The notes: a model not told the origin generated them from the sequence alone. 64,000 bases of DNA from Novosphingobium sp. (GCA_017744735.1 JAGIAR010000003.1:62001-126000); one strand, 5' to 3'; numbered from the stretch's first letter, positions 18,898-27,919 are shown. Numbers and translations are program-made.

Positions 18898-18918
18898 TTA
18901 ACCAAGAATCGCGGTTAA
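18898..18918. promoter_or_regulatory. Dyad TTAACC-N9-GGTTAA upstream of bpt
   Basis: A perfect 6-bp inverted repeat, 79 bp upstream of the bpt ATG, in the gap between ilvA and bpt. Each arm resembles a CtrA half-site (TTAACCAA compared with TTAACCAT), but the arms are inverted and the spacing is not the TTAA-N7-TTAA of CtrA. It is a candidate operator only. Confidence 0.4.
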
Positions 18919-18974
18919 CGAAGGGTTATTTTACACAGTGATGCGCCCAGGCGAGTCCCCTGACCCGAAATCGG

Positions 18975-20222
18975 TCAGTTGAGTTCGACTTCGCTAACCG
19001 AATAGCCCTTGCCCTGGAGCGCCTCGATCAGCGCGACCAGTTGCTCGCGATCGCGCGCCTCGCATTCGATGTCGGTGACGAGGCCCTTGGCGGGGAGATT
19101 GGTGAAGATCCGCTGGTGGTAGATCTCGAGGATATTGACATGGTGCGCATCGAATTCGTGCATCACCTTGTAGAGCGCGCCGGGCCGATCCTGGAGGAAG
19201 ATCCTGAGGCGCGCGAGCCTGCCCGAGCGGGCGAGATCGCGCAGCAGCACATTGGCGAGCAGGCGCGTGTCGATGTTGCCGCCCGACAGCACCAGCCCGA
19301 CGTTGCGGCCCTTGAACTTCTCCGGATAGGTCAGCACCGCGGCCAGTCCGGCCGCGCCGGCGCCTTCGACTACGGTCTTCTCGATCTGCAGCAGCAACGC
19401 CACCGCCCGCTCCAGCGCCTGCTCGTCGACCAGCACGATCTCGTCGACCAGCCCTTCCAGCACCTTGGCGGTGAAGGCGCCCGGCTGCTTGACCGCGATG
19501 CCCTCTGCCAGCGTGTCGCCCCCGGCGGGCAGGTCGAGGCCGCGCAGCTTAGCATACATCGAAGGATACAGCTCGGGCTGCACCCCGATCAGGCCGATGT
19601 CCGGCTTCAGCGCACGCGCCGCGGTGCCCATGCCCGAAAGCAGGCCGCCGCCACCGATCGGCACCGCGAGCATGTCGAGCTCGGGCACGTCCTCCAGCAT
19701 CTCGAGCGCGACCGTGCCTTGCCCCGCGGCCACGTCGGGATCGTCGAACGGATGGACGAAGGTCAGGTTCAGCTGCTTCTCCATCGCGCGGGCGTATTCG
19801 CTCGCCTCGTCGAAGGTCTCGCCTTCGAGCACGACCTTGCCGCCGACCTGCTCGGTCTGGATTACCTTCACCATCGGCGTGGTGCGCGGCATCACGATGG
19901 TCACCGGCACTCCCAGCCGGGTGCCGTGGTAGGCGAGGCCTTGCGAATGGTTGCCAGCCGACGCGGTGATCACCCCGCGCGCCTTCTGCTCCTCGGTCAG
20001 CAGCAGCAGCTTGTTGAGCGCGCCGCGCTCCTTGTAGGCGGCGGTAAACTGCAGGTTCTCGAACTTGAGCCAGATGTTCGCGCCGGTAATCTGCGACAGG
20101 GTCTTGCTGTAGTCGGTCGGGGTGCGGACCACCGCATCGCCGATCCGCGCGGCGGCTGCGCGCACATCGTCGAGCGTCAGCAGCGGCGGCGCTGCATTTT
20201 CCAGGGCGTTGCTCTTGCTCAT
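18975..20222 (-). CDS. ilvA: Threonine ammonia-lyase with one C-terminal ACT domain
   Basis: A 415-aa PLP enzyme that converts threonine to 2-oxobutanoate, the first step to isoleucine. The start is the ATG giving MSKSNALENAAPPLL; a longer frame to 20471 runs into the divergent gene's promoter. The PLP lysine is Lys64 in FTAAYKERGALN, with SAGNHSQGLAYHG as the phosphate/substrate loop and VPIGGGGLLSG. Residues from about 335 form a single ACT domain (RLRIFLQDRPGALYKVMHEF). One ACT domain, rather than the two of E. coli IlvA, is usual for this shorter class, so feedback control may differ. Confidence 0.92.
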   Translation of the reverse strand: MSKSNALENAAPPLLTLDDVRAAAARIGDAVVRTPTDYSKTLSQITGANIWLKFENLQFTAAYKERGALNKLLLLTEEQKARGVITASAGNHSQGLAYHGTRLGVPVTIVMPRTTPMVKVIQTEQVGGKVVLEGETFDEASEYARAMEKQLNLTFVHPFDDPDVAAGQGTVALEMLEDVPELDMLAVPIGGGGLLSGMGTAARALKPDIGLIGVQPELYPSMYAKLRGLDLPAGGDTLAEGIAVKQPGAFTAKVLEGLVDEIVLVDEQALERAVALLLQIEKTVVEGAGAAGLAAVLTYPEKFKGRNVGLVLSGGNIDTRLLANVLLRDLARSGRLARLRIFLQDRPGALYKVMHEFDAHHVNILEIYHQRIFTNLPAKGLVTDIECEARDREQLVALIEALQGKGYSVSEVELN

Positions 20223-20286
20223 AGTGGGGCGCACGTAACGGAAAAGCGCCCGATAGGGAAACATACAATCGCTTGGGGCCGCAGCC

Positions 20287-20338
20287 GATTGCCTTGCCCC
20301 ATCGCCTCGCCCCATTGCCTTGCCCGATTGCGTTGGGA
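20287..20338. repeat. Four imperfect 13-bp tandem repeats in the divergent ilvA promoter region
   Basis: The units GATTGCCTTGCCC, CATCGCCTCGCCC, CATTGCCTTGCCC and GATTGCGTTGGGA lie head to tail between the ilvA start (20222) and the dehydrogenase start (20365). The 13-bp period is not a clear helical multiple. A small tandem array, possibly slippage-derived. Confidence 0.7.
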
Positions 20339-20364
20339 GCCAAGACCATGCAGAGGGTGCGGCG

Positions 20365-21267
20365 ATGACTGCTCCCCTGAAGATCGCATTTCTCGGCCTG
20401 GGCGTGATGGGCGGGCCGATGGCCGGCCACCTCGCCCGCGCCGGCCACGCCGTCACCCTGTGGAACCGCACGAGCGCGAAAGCCGCCGCGCGTGCGGAGG
20501 CGCTGGCTCAGGAAGGGTTTGCCGTCCGCGTCGCCGCCACCGCGGCAGAAGCGGCGGAAGGGCAGGACGCGGTGCTGACCTGCGTCGGCAACGACGACGA
20601 CCTTGCCCAGGTGGTGCTCGGCCCCGCAGGCGCGCTCGCGGCGATGACGCCCGGCGCGCTGTTCGTCGATCATACGACCGTCTCGGCCGAAATCGCGCGG
20701 CGGATCGCCGGCGAAGCCGCGCGGCTCGGCCTGCTCGCGGTCGACGCGCCGGTTTCGGGCGGACAGGCCGGGGCGGAGAGCGGCAAGCTCTCGATCATGT
20801 GCGGCGGCGAGGCCGATGCGATCGTCGCGGCGGTGCCGGTGATGCAGGCCTATGCGGCGCGGATCGTCCATGTTGGCGGAGCCGGCGCGGGGCAGACGAC
20901 CAAGGCGGTCAACCAGATCTGCATCGCCGGCGTGCTCCAGAGCCTGTCGGAGGCGATCCGCTTCGGCCAGGCGGCAGGGCTCGACATGGAACGGGTGCTC
21001 GAGGCGGTCTCGGGCGGCGCGGCGCAGAGCTGGCAGATGGTCAACCGCTGGCAGACCATGGCCGCAGGCGAGTTCGACTTCGGCTTCGCGGTCGACTGGA
21101 TGCGCAAGGATCTCGGCATAGCGCTGGCCGAGGCAAAGGCGCTGGGCGTGGACCTGCCGGTCACCGGGCTGATCGACAGCTATTACGCCGAGGTCCAGGC
21201 CATGGGCGGCGGGCGGCAGGACACCAGCGCGCTGATCCGGCGGCTGCCGGAGGGCGCAGGCAAGTGA
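20365..21267 (+). CDS. Beta-hydroxyacid dehydrogenase (3-hydroxyisobutyrate dehydrogenase-like)
   Basis: A 300-aa NAD(P)-dependent dehydrogenase of the 3-hydroxyisobutyrate/tartronate-semialdehyde reductase family. The N-terminal Rossmann fold starts at IAFLGLGVMGGPMAGHLA, with FVDHTTVSAEIAR and the substrate-binding DAPVSGGQAGAESGKL. Catalytic Lys180 and Asn183 are in GQTTKAVNQI. The start at ATG 20365 fits the fold tightly. It overlaps the next gene by 4 bp (GTGA), so the two products may act together. Exact substrate is not determinable; valine-pathway genes are absent here. Confidence 0.9.
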   Translation: MTAPLKIAFLGLGVMGGPMAGHLARAGHAVTLWNRTSAKAAARAEALAQEGFAVRVAATAAEAAEGQDAVLTCVGNDDDLAQVVLGPAGALAAMTPGALFVDHTTVSAEIARRIAGEAARLGLLAVDAPVSGGQAGAESGKLSIMCGGEADAIVAAVPVMQAYAARIVHVGGAGAGQTTKAVNQICIAGVLQSLSEAIRFGQAAGLDMERVLEAVSGGAAQSWQMVNRWQTMAAGEFDFGFAVDWMRKDLGIALAEAKALGVDLPVTGLIDSYYAEVQAMGGGRQDTSALIRRLPEGAGK

Positions 21268-22976
21268 GGCTCACGCTCGCGGCCGTGCTGGCCCTGACCC
21301 TCACCGCCCCGGCCCATGCCGATACGCTGATCGACGACATCAACGGCATCTCGGTCGCGCGCGATGGCACCGTGACCCGCTTCGTCGGCATGCTGGTGCA
21401 GGACGACGGACGCATCCGGCAGATCCTCAAGAAGGGCGACGAGCCGCGGGTTCCGGTGCAGTATCACGTCGACGGCGAGGGCCGCACCGTGGTGCCGGGA
21501 ATGATCGACGCGCATGTCCACCTGATGGACATCGGCTTCGGCGCGCTGACCCTCGACCTCTCCGACACCAACTCGCTGGCCGAAGCGCAGGCGAAGATCG
21601 CCGCCTATGCCGCGAAATACCCGATGCGGCCGTGGATCATCGGCAGCGGGTGGAACCAGGAGAAGTGGGGCCTCGGACGCTTCCCGACGGCCGCCGAGCT
21701 TGACGCGGCGGTGGCGGACCGCCCGGTGTGGCTCAGCCGGGTCGACGGCCATGCCGGCTGGGCGAACAGCAAGGCGATCGCGACCGCCGGGATCACCGCC
21801 AAGACGGCGGATCCGGCCGGGGGCAGGATCACCCGCGTCGCCGGCGCCGTGAAGACCCCTGCAGGCGTGTTCATCGACAATGCGCAGGCGCTGATCGCGG
21901 CCAAGGTGCCGGACCCGCGGCCGGAAGACCGCGACCTCGCTTTCCTCACCGCGCAGGACATGCTCCTGAAGCGCGGCGTCACCGCAGTGGCCGACATGGG
22001 TATCGGGATCGAGGACTGGCAGAGCTATCGCCGCGCGGGCGATGCCGGAAACCTGCGCATCCGCATCATGGCCTACGCCAACAGCGTCGAGAACATGGTG
22101 CTGATCGCCGGGCCGGGGCCGAGCCCGTGGCTTTACGACGACCGGCTCAAGCTCGAAGGAATCAAGCTGTGGCTCGACGGTGCGCTCGGCTCGCGCGGGG
22201 CCTGGCTCAAGGCCCCCTACGCCGACGACCCGGCCAATACCGGCCTCCAGCGTCTGTCGTCGAGCCAGTTGCGCAACATCATGAGCCGCGCCGCGCTCGA
22301 CCACTTCCAGGTCGCGGTTCATGCGATCGGCGATGCCGCCAATGCCGAGGTGCTGAGCGCGATCGGCGAGATGTCCGACACCTACGCGGGCGATCGGCGC
22401 TGGCGGATCGAGCATGCACAGATCGTCGATCCGGCGGACCTGCCGCGCTTCGCCGAGCACGGCATCGTCGCCTCGATGCAGCCGCTGCATCAGACCAGCG
22501 ACCGGACCATGGCCGAGGCCCGGCTCGGTCCGGACCGCCTGTCGGGCGCCTATGCGTGGAAGTCGATGGAAGACGAGAAGGTCCCGCTGGCCTTCGGCTC
22601 CGATGCGCCGGTCGAAACGCCCGATCCCTTCGCCGGGATCGCCACCGCGATCACGCGCGAGGACGCGAACGGCCAGCCCTTCGGGGGCTGGCATCCGGAG
22701 CAGGTGATCACCCGCGAACAAGCGCTGGCGGCCTATACATCCGGCGCCGCCTATGCCGGCTTCGCCGACGGGCATTTCGGACAGCTCGTCGCGGGCGAGC
22801 GGGCGGACTTCCTGATGCTCGACCGCGATCCCCTGCTGGCGAGCCCGCAAGACATACGCGCGACGAAGGTCTTGCAGGTGTGGATCAACGGCCAGCAGGT
22901 GACCGGCACCACTGCCCCGCCGCCCGAGACCTACGACAAGCCCGAGCCGAAACAGCCGGTGTTCGAAAGCCGCTGA
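21264..22976 (+). CDS. Exported amidohydrolase, YtcJ-like metal-dependent hydrolase
   Basis: A 570-aa protein. The GTG start overlapping the upstream stop gives VRLTLAAVLALTLTAPAHA, a signal peptide. The amidohydrolase TIM barrel has the metal-binding HxH in GMIDAHVHLMD, then VAVHAIGDAANAEV, RIEHAQIVDP and the Asp in FGSDAPVETPDPFAG, all typical of the YtcJ-like group (amidohydrolase family 3). The frame is open far upstream across other genes, but this part is shadow. The substrate is unknown; related exported enzymes act on amides or N-acyl compounds. It ends 5 bp before tatC's stop on the other strand. Confidence 0.9.
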   Translation: MRLTLAAVLALTLTAPAHADTLIDDINGISVARDGTVTRFVGMLVQDDGRIRQILKKGDEPRVPVQYHVDGEGRTVVPGMIDAHVHLMDIGFGALTLDLSDTNSLAEAQAKIAAYAAKYPMRPWIIGSGWNQEKWGLGRFPTAAELDAAVADRPVWLSRVDGHAGWANSKAIATAGITAKTADPAGGRITRVAGAVKTPAGVFIDNAQALIAAKVPDPRPEDRDLAFLTAQDMLLKRGVTAVADMGIGIEDWQSYRRAGDAGNLRIRIMAYANSVENMVLIAGPGPSPWLYDDRLKLEGIKLWLDGALGSRGAWLKAPYADDPANTGLQRLSSSQLRNIMSRAALDHFQVAVHAIGDAANAEVLSAIGEMSDTYAGDRRWRIEHAQIVDPADLPRFAEHGIVASMQPLHQTSDRTMAEARLGPDRLSGAYAWKSMEDEKVPLAFGSDAPVETPDPFAGIATAITREDANGQPFGGWHPEQVITREQALAAYTSGAAYAGFADGHFGQLVAGERADFLMLDRDPLLASPQDIRATKVLQVWINGQQVTGTTAPPPETYDKPEPKQPVFESR

Positions 22977-22980
22977 GCCC

Positions 22981-23814
22981 TCAGGGGCCTGGCGGGCCTT
23001 CCAGCGCCTTGGCCTGCGCGGCTGCGGCCTCGGCCGCCTCGGCCGCGGCTTCTTCGGCCTTTTCCTTCTCGCGCTTGCGCTCGCCGAACCACATCAGCAC
23101 CAGCGAGGCCTCGAACAGCAGCAGCAGCGGGACCGCGAGCATCATCATCGAGCCGACATCGGGCGGGGTCGCGATGGCCGAAACCGCCGCGATCGCGACG
23201 ATCACGTAGCGCCGCGCGCCGATCAACTGCTTGCGGCTGACGATCCCGGCGCGGTTGAGCAGCAGCAACAGCACCGGCAGCAGGAAGCTGATCCCGAAGC
23301 CGAGGATGAAGCGCATCACCAGGTCGAGATAGTCCTCGGAATTGGGCAGCGCCTCGATCTCGAGCCCGCCGGTGTTGCCCTGGAAGCCGAGGAACCAGTG
23401 GAACGCGGTCGGCATCACCACGTAATAGGCAAGTGCCCCGCCCGCGATGAACAATACCGGCGTCGCGAACAGGAACGGCAGGAAGGCCTTCTTCTCCTTC
23501 GCGTAGAGGCCCGGCGCGACGAAGGCCCACAACTGGTTCGAAATCACCGGGAAGCTGATGAACACCGCCGCGAACAGCGCGACCTTCATCTCGACGAAGA
23601 ACTGGCCGTAAAGCTTGGTGTAGATCAGCTTCGCCTGCCCGGCTTCCACCAGCGGGTGAACCAGAAAGGCGAGAATCTTCTGCGCGAACGCCATGCAGAC
23701 GAGGAACGAGACGATGATCGCGGCCAGGCAGCGCATCAGCCTCGTGCGCAGCTCGATCAGATGTTCGAGCAGCGGCGCCTGGCTCTCGTCGATATCGTGG
23801 ATCTTGAACGCCAT
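22981..23814 (-). CDS. tatC: Twin-arginine translocase subunit TatC
   Basis: A 277-aa membrane protein that recognises twin-arginine signal peptides. The N-terminal LLEHLIELRTRLMRCL, the FVAPGLYAKEKKAFLPF loop and about six hydrophobic spans match TatC. The C-terminal tail after the last span is an Ala/Glu/Lys-rich helix (EKEKAEEAAAEAAEAAAAQA), longer than in E. coli. It is the last gene of tatA-tatB-tatC and of the long operon starting at argS. It starts 2 bp after the tatB stop. Confidence 0.96.
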   Translation of the reverse strand: MAFKIHDIDESQAPLLEHLIELRTRLMRCLAAIIVSFLVCMAFAQKILAFLVHPLVEAGQAKLIYTKLYGQFFVEMKVALFAAVFISFPVISNQLWAFVAPGLYAKEKKAFLPFLFATPVLFIAGGALAYYVVMPTAFHWFLGFQGNTGGLEIEALPNSEDYLDLVMRFILGFGISFLLPVLLLLLNRAGIVSRKQLIGARRYVIVAIAAVSAIATPPDVGSMMMLAVPLLLLFEASLVLMWFGERKREKEKAEEAAAEAAEAAAAQAKALEGPPGP

Positions 23815-23816
23815 GG

Positions 23817-24341
23817 TCAGCCCTTTGACTTGGGCTTGGCGCTGCGGGCCGCAGGCTTGCGCCGGGGCGCGGCGTCGGCCTTGGGCTTCGGCGCCGCCTT
23901 GGGTTTGACCGGTGCCTTGGGTTTGACCGGTGCCTTGGACTTGGTCGCCGGCGCCGGGTTTTCCGCCGCCTTGGCGGTGACGGGCGGTTCAGGCGCCGCT
24001 TCGGGAGCCGGCACGGGCGCGACCTGCGGTTCGGGCGGCGGTGCGGGCAGAGGCGGCAGCGGCACCATATCGGCCCCGCCGTTGTTCGCCGCGGTCAGTT
24101 CGACCCCCGGATGCTGCTCCATCACCTTGCGGTTCTGTTCCTGCCACTTGCGCTCCATCTCCTCCATCTCCGCCTCGCGGATCATGGTCTCGATGCCCGA
24201 GCGGAAATGGTTGGAGACGCGCCGCATCTTGCCGATGATGCGGCCCGCGGTGCGCAGGGCCGCAGGCATATCCTTGGGCCTGATCGCAAGCACTGCGACC
24301 AGCACCACGACCATGAATTCCGAGCCGCTGATGTCGAACAT
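23817..24341 (-). CDS. tatB: Sec-independent translocase protein TatB
   Basis: A 174-aa protein with one N-terminal membrane span (FMVVVLVAVLAI), a hinge, an amphipathic helix (RTAGRIIGKMRRVSNHFRSG) and a Pro/Ala/Lys-rich tail. The start MFDISGSEFM keeps the polar Glu8 that is important in TatB. The usual hinge GPKDLP reads RPKDMP here: Gly replaced by Arg. The tail contains direct repeats of APVKPK encoded by an 18-bp tandem duplication near 23902-23938. Identification is supported by position between tatA and tatC. Confidence 0.92.
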   Translation of the reverse strand: MFDISGSEFMVVVLVAVLAIRPKDMPAALRTAGRIIGKMRRVSNHFRSGIETMIREAEMEEMERKWQEQNRKVMEQHPGVELTAANNGGADMVPLPPLPAPPPEPQVAPVPAPEAAPEPPVTAKAAENPAPATKSKAPVKPKAPVKPKAAPKPKADAAPRRKPAARSAKPKSKG

Positions 24342-24367
24342 GGTTCAGGCCCGCCGGGGCAGAAGGA

Positions 24368-24610
24368 TCAGGACTTGCTGTCGCCCGCTCCGGTGCGCTC
24401 GCCTTCGGCCGGGGCCTGGGCGGAGGGCTGCGGGGGAATCTGCGGCGGCGGGGGCGGCGAGACCGGCTTGTCCTCGTCGTTCATGCCTTGCTTGAAGCTT
24501 TTGATGCCCTTGCCGAGATCGCCCATCGTCTCGGAAATCCGGCCCCGACCGAACAGCACCATCACGATGACCAGCAGGATCAACCAGTGCCAGATCGACA
24601 AACCACCCAT
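24368..24610 (-). CDS. tatA: Twin-arginine translocase subunit TatA
   Basis: An 80-aa protein with a short N-terminal span ([19 protein letters not shown]), a hinge [20 protein letters not shown] that includes the conserved amphipathic helix, and a Pro-rich tail. The ATG at 24610 was chosen over the GTG at 24622 because GGAG lies 6 nt upstream of it and the protein then begins MGGLSIWHW, as is usual. It lies between scpB and tatB in the operon. Confidence 0.93.
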   Translation of the reverse strand: MGGLSIWHWLILLVIVMVLFGRGRISETMGDLGKGIKSFKQGMNDEDKPVSPPPPPQIPPQPSAQAPAEGERTGAGDSKS

Positions 24611-24692
24611 TGGAAACTCCACTCCGCAAGAATGCGCGGCCGCTCGCGGCCCGATGCGAGCCCATCTAGGACATTATAGCCGCACTTGCCAG

Positions 24693-25343
24693 TCAGTCGC
24701 CCGATTCTTCGTGCGCCAGCGGCACGAATTCGTCCTCCTCCGGCTCATCGGCGGGCTCGGGCTCGTCCGTCTCGGCGCTTCCGCCGGAGGTCAGCGCCTC
24801 ATAGGCATCGTCCACCGGATCGAGCAGGCCGGCGGCGCGCAATTCGTCGATGCCGGGCAGGTCCCTGCGCGATTCGAGCGAAAAGTGGATCAGGAATTCG
24901 GGCGTGGTGGCATAGATCACCGGGCGCCCGGGAACCTCGCGCCGGCCGACTACCCGCACCCAGCCCGCTTCCATCAGCACGTCGAGCGTGCCGCCGCTGG
25001 TCTGGACTCCGCGAATCGCCTCGATCTCGGCGCGGCTGACCGGCTCGTGATAGGCGACGATCGCCAGCACCTCGGTCGCCGCGCGCGACAATTTGCGCGG
25101 CTGCTCGCGCTCGCGCCGCAGCAGGTGTGCCAGATCGGGCGCGGTCTGGAACTGCCAGCGCTTGCCGTATTCGACCAGCCGCACGCCCCGCTTCGCATAA
25201 TGCTCCTGCAGCGCCTTCAGCGCCGGGCGCACCTCGGCCCCGCCGAGATGGGTCGCGATCGCCTCGGCGCTCATCGGCTCCTCGGCAGCGAACAGGGTCG
25301 CCTCGACCGCGCGCACCAGTTCGTCGAGTTCGCTCTCGCTCAC
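24693..25343 (-). CDS. scpB: SMC-Scp complex subunit ScpB
   Basis: A 216-aa kleisin-associated winged-helix protein of the SMC-ScpAB condensin. The GTG start (VSESELDELVRAVEATLFAA) overlaps the scpA stop by 4 bp. Family motifs are FAAEEPMSAEAI, GKRWQFQTAPDLA, LSRAATEVLAIVAYHEPVSR and EIEAIRGVQTSGGTLDVLM. The C-terminus is an acidic tail (DEPEPADEPEEDEF). The length is normal for the family. Confidence 0.94.
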   Translation of the reverse strand: MSESELDELVRAVEATLFAAEEPMSAEAIATHLGGAEVRPALKALQEHYAKRGVRLVEYGKRWQFQTAPDLAHLLRREREQPRKLSRAATEVLAIVAYHEPVSRAEIEAIRGVQTSGGTLDVLMEAGWVRVVGRREVPGRPVIYATTPEFLIHFSLESRRDLPGIDELRAAGLLDPVDDAYEALTSGGSAETDEPEPADEPEEDEFVPLAHEESGD

Positions 25344-26143
25344 GATGCCTTGATCCGCCTGAGATGCATCGGCCCGAAGGTCTCCTCCTGCCGCAGCTCG
25401 GCCCTGCCCAGCCGCGCGAGTTCGAGCGCGGCAACGAAGCTCGATGCGAGCGCCGAGCGCCGCAGCCGCCGGTCCGAGCCGGGCGGCAGGAAGTCGCGCA
25501 ATTCCATCCAGTCGAGCGTGACGCCCAGCATCGACGAGACCCGCTCGATCGCCGAATCGAGCGTCATCACCATCCGGTCGCGCACCATGTGGACCACCGG
25601 CTGGGTACGGATCTTGACCTGGCCATAGGCCTGGACGAGCTCGAACCAGTCGCATTGCCACAGATTCTTGCGATCTACCCGCAGGCCTTCGGGCGCCCCG
25701 CGCACAAACACATCCCGCCCGACCCGGTCGCGGCCCATCAGCCGCGCCGCCGCCTCGCGCATCGCGCCCAGGCGCTGGAGCCGCAACTGCAGCCGCAGCG
25801 CCAGTTCCTCGGGACTCGGATCCTCCTGCTCGTCCTTCGGGAGCAGCATCGCCGATTTCAGATAGGCGAGCCACGCAGCCATCACGAGATAGTCCGCCGC
25901 CAGCTCCAGCTTCAGCGCCTCGGCCCGCTCGATATAGGCGATGTACTGGTCGACCAGCGCGAGGATCGAGATGCTCTTGAGATCGACCTTCTGCCGCCGC
26001 GCGAGATCGAGCAGCAGGTCGAGCGGCCCTTCCCACCCGTCGAGATCGAGATAGAGCGCATCGGCATCGTTGGCCGGGGCCGGCAGGTCCCAGCTTTCGG
26101 CTTCCGCTTCGGACGGGTCGATCGCGATCGCCTCTTCGCTCAT
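25340..26143 (-). CDS. scpA: Segregation and condensation protein ScpA (kleisin)
   Basis: A 267-aa kleisin linking SMC heads. The start is the ATG giving MSEEAIAIDPSEAE, overlapping the nagZ stop by 4 bp. Characteristic are DGWEGPLDLLLDLARRQKVD and ADYLVMAAWLAYLKSAMLLP in the N-terminal helical domain, and a C-terminal winged helix (SSFVAALELARLGRAELRQ). It is co-transcribed with nagZ and scpB, an arrangement seen widely in alphaproteobacteria. Confidence 0.93.
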   Translation of the reverse strand: MSEEAIAIDPSEAEAESWDLPAPANDADALYLDLDGWEGPLDLLLDLARRQKVDLKSISILALVDQYIAYIERAEALKLELAADYLVMAAWLAYLKSAMLLPKDEQEDPSPEELALRLQLRLQRLGAMREAAARLMGRDRVGRDVFVRGAPEGLRVDRKNLWQCDWFELVQAYGQVKIRTQPVVHMVRDRMVMTLDSAIERVSSMLGVTLDWMELRDFLPPGSDRRLRRSALASSFVAALELARLGRAELRQEETFGPMHLRRIKAS

Positions 26144-27159
26144 GCCGCCGCCTCCGTCAGCGCCAACAATGCGTCGCGCTTGGCGAGCAGAGCCGACTGC
26201 GCGACTTCCGATCCGTCGGCTTGCGCCGCGTGCAGCGCGCGATCGAGCCGCGCCGCCGCCGCATCGGCGATCGTGGGCAGCCCATTCGCGATACCGACCA
26301 TGTCGTCCATCTTCGCCCAGCAATTGAGCGCAATGTCGCAGCCGGCGGCGATCGCGCGCGCGGCGCGCTCGGGCACGGTGCCGGTCAGCGCCTGCATATC
26401 GAGATCGTCGGTCAGCAGCAGTCCGTCGAAGCCGATCCGTTTGCGCACGATCTCGCCGATCACGAAGGGCGAAAGCGTGCCCGGATTGTCGTTGTCCCAC
26501 GCGGTGTAGCGGATGTGCGCGGTCATCCCGACCGGCGCATCGGCGAGCGCGCGGAACGGCGCCAGATCGATCTCCAGCTCCTCCTCGCTCGCATCGACCA
26601 CCGGCAAATCCTTATGGCTGTCGGCCATCGCACGGCCATGCCCGGGCATATGCTTGATGCAGCCCGCGATGCCGGCGCGGCCGAGCCCGTCGAGGATCGC
26701 CCGCCCCAGCGCCGCCACTCTGACGGGCTCCGAGCCCAGCGCCCGGTCGCCGATCACATCGTTGGCGCCCGGCTGGCGGACGTCGAGCGGCGGGTGGCAA
26801 TCGACGCTGATGCCGACTTCGGCGAGATCGATCCCGAGCGCCTGCGCATTGCTGCGCGCGGCTTCGATCGCGCTGATCGGCGCGACGTCGTAGAGCCGGT
26901 CGAAGCTCTCGCCCGGCGGAAAGGCCAGCCATTCGGGCGGCTTCATCCGCGCGACCCGCCCGCCTTCCTGGTCGATGCACACGAACAGACGCTCGCGCCC
27001 ATGGATCGCGCGCAATTCGTCGGTCAGCGCACGGACCTGCGCACGGTCCCGGATGTTGCGGCCGAACAATATGTAGCCTGCCGGATCGCTTTCACGGAAA
27101 AACGCCCGCTCCTCGGCAGTCAGCGTCAATCCGGAAAGGCCGAAAATGGCGGGGGTCAT
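26140..27159 (-). CDS. nagZ: Beta-N-acetylhexosaminidase (GH3, NagZ)
   Basis: A 339-aa cytosolic glycosidase that removes GlcNAc from anhydro-muropeptides in cell-wall recycling. The diagnostic loop motif KHMPGHGRAMADSHKDLP contains the catalytic Asp/His dyad, and LLLTDDLDMQAL holds the nucleophile Asp. CIDQEGGRVARMKPP is the substrate-binding turn. No signal peptide is present, as expected. It sits between the SPOR-protein and scpA genes in the operon. Confidence 0.95.
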   Translation of the reverse strand: MTPAIFGLSGLTLTAEERAFFRESDPAGYILFGRNIRDRAQVRALTDELRAIHGRERLFVCIDQEGGRVARMKPPEWLAFPPGESFDRLYDVAPISAIEAARSNAQALGIDLAEVGISVDCHPPLDVRQPGANDVIGDRALGSEPVRVAALGRAILDGLGRAGIAGCIKHMPGHGRAMADSHKDLPVVDASEEELEIDLAPFRALADAPVGMTAHIRYTAWDNDNPGTLSPFVIGEIVRKRIGFDGLLLTDDLDMQALTGTVPERAARAIAAGCDIALNCWAKMDDMVGIANGLPTIADAAAARLDRALHAAQADGSEVAQSALLAKRDALLALTEAAA

Positions 27160-27226
27160 ACCGGACGCTTGCAGTTGGACCGGGGATTCGCAAGCTTCCC
27201 CCCGCCGGACATGTGGAAATGCCCGT

Positions 27227-27916
27227 TTACTTTACCTGGCAACTTCCACCCGCCGCCTTGAGCTTCGCGCACAGGGCGTTGGCGCTGGCGCGGTCGCCCG
27301 AGATCGCCTGCAGGCGGAACACCTTGCCGATATCGGCCTGGCCCTCGATCACCCTATGGCTGAGGCCGGAGAGCGCATCGTATTGCCCGACCAGCTTGGT
27401 CCAGCCGGATTCCGCGGCGTCCTTCGACTGATAGGCTCCGACCTGCACGCCGACGCCCTTGGTCAGGACCGGGGTCGAGATCGGCGAAGCGGCCTGGGTG
27501 TCGATGCTCGGCGCAGGCTCCTCGTCCTCGGCGATCTGGCCTTCGCGGGTCTTGCCCTCGCCCACCGCGAAGCTGGTGTCGCCGGTGCCGGCGAACTGCT
27601 TGCCGCCGGGATCCTGCGGCTTTTCCTTATAGGGGCCGGCGGGCGCGGGGATCGTGCTGCCGTCGGCGAGCAGCGCCGGATCGGTCTTGGGCCGGGTCGC
27701 AAGCCAGATGCTGCCCACGACCAGGCCGATCACGAGCAGGCCGATAATCGCGAAGGCTGCGATCCGCGCGGTGTCGACGCCGCTCTGCTCGTACTCGTCG
27801 TCGCCTTCCAGCCACGGCAGCTGCTCCTCGCGGTCGTCGAGGTCGAGTTGCTCGCTCTGGGTTTCGGCGGCAGCCTCCGCCGCTTCCTCTTCCTCGCCGT
27901 AAGGATTGATCGCCAT
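27227..27916 (-). CDS. SPOR-domain membrane protein
   Basis: A 229-aa bitopic protein with an acidic cytosolic N-terminus (about 50 aa), one span IAAFAIIGLLVIGLVVGSIW, a low-complexity periplasmic linker, and a C-terminal SPOR domain (GVGVQVGAYQSKDAAESGW ... GDRASANALCAKLKAAGG). SPOR domains bind denuded glycan strands at the division septum. It lies 3 bp after the argS stop and upstream of nagZ, pairing two cell-wall functions. Confidence 0.9.
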   Translation of the reverse strand: MAINPYGEEEEAAEAAAETQSEQLDLDDREEQLPWLEGDDEYEQSGVDTARIAAFAIIGLLVIGLVVGSIWLATRPKTDPALLADGSTIPAPAGPYKEKPQDPGGKQFAGTGDTSFAVGEGKTREGQIAEDEEPAPSIDTQAASPISTPVLTKGVGVQVGAYQSKDAAESGWTKLVGQYDALSGLSHRVIEGQADIGKVFRLQAISGDRASANALCAKLKAAGGSCQVK

Positions 27917-27919
27917 CGG

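Noticed and set aside
19041..21263. A long plus-strand open frame upstream of the amidohydrolase
   Set aside because: It is antisense to ilvA and in another frame of the dehydrogenase; the amidohydrolase has a clear GTG start with signal peptide at 21264.
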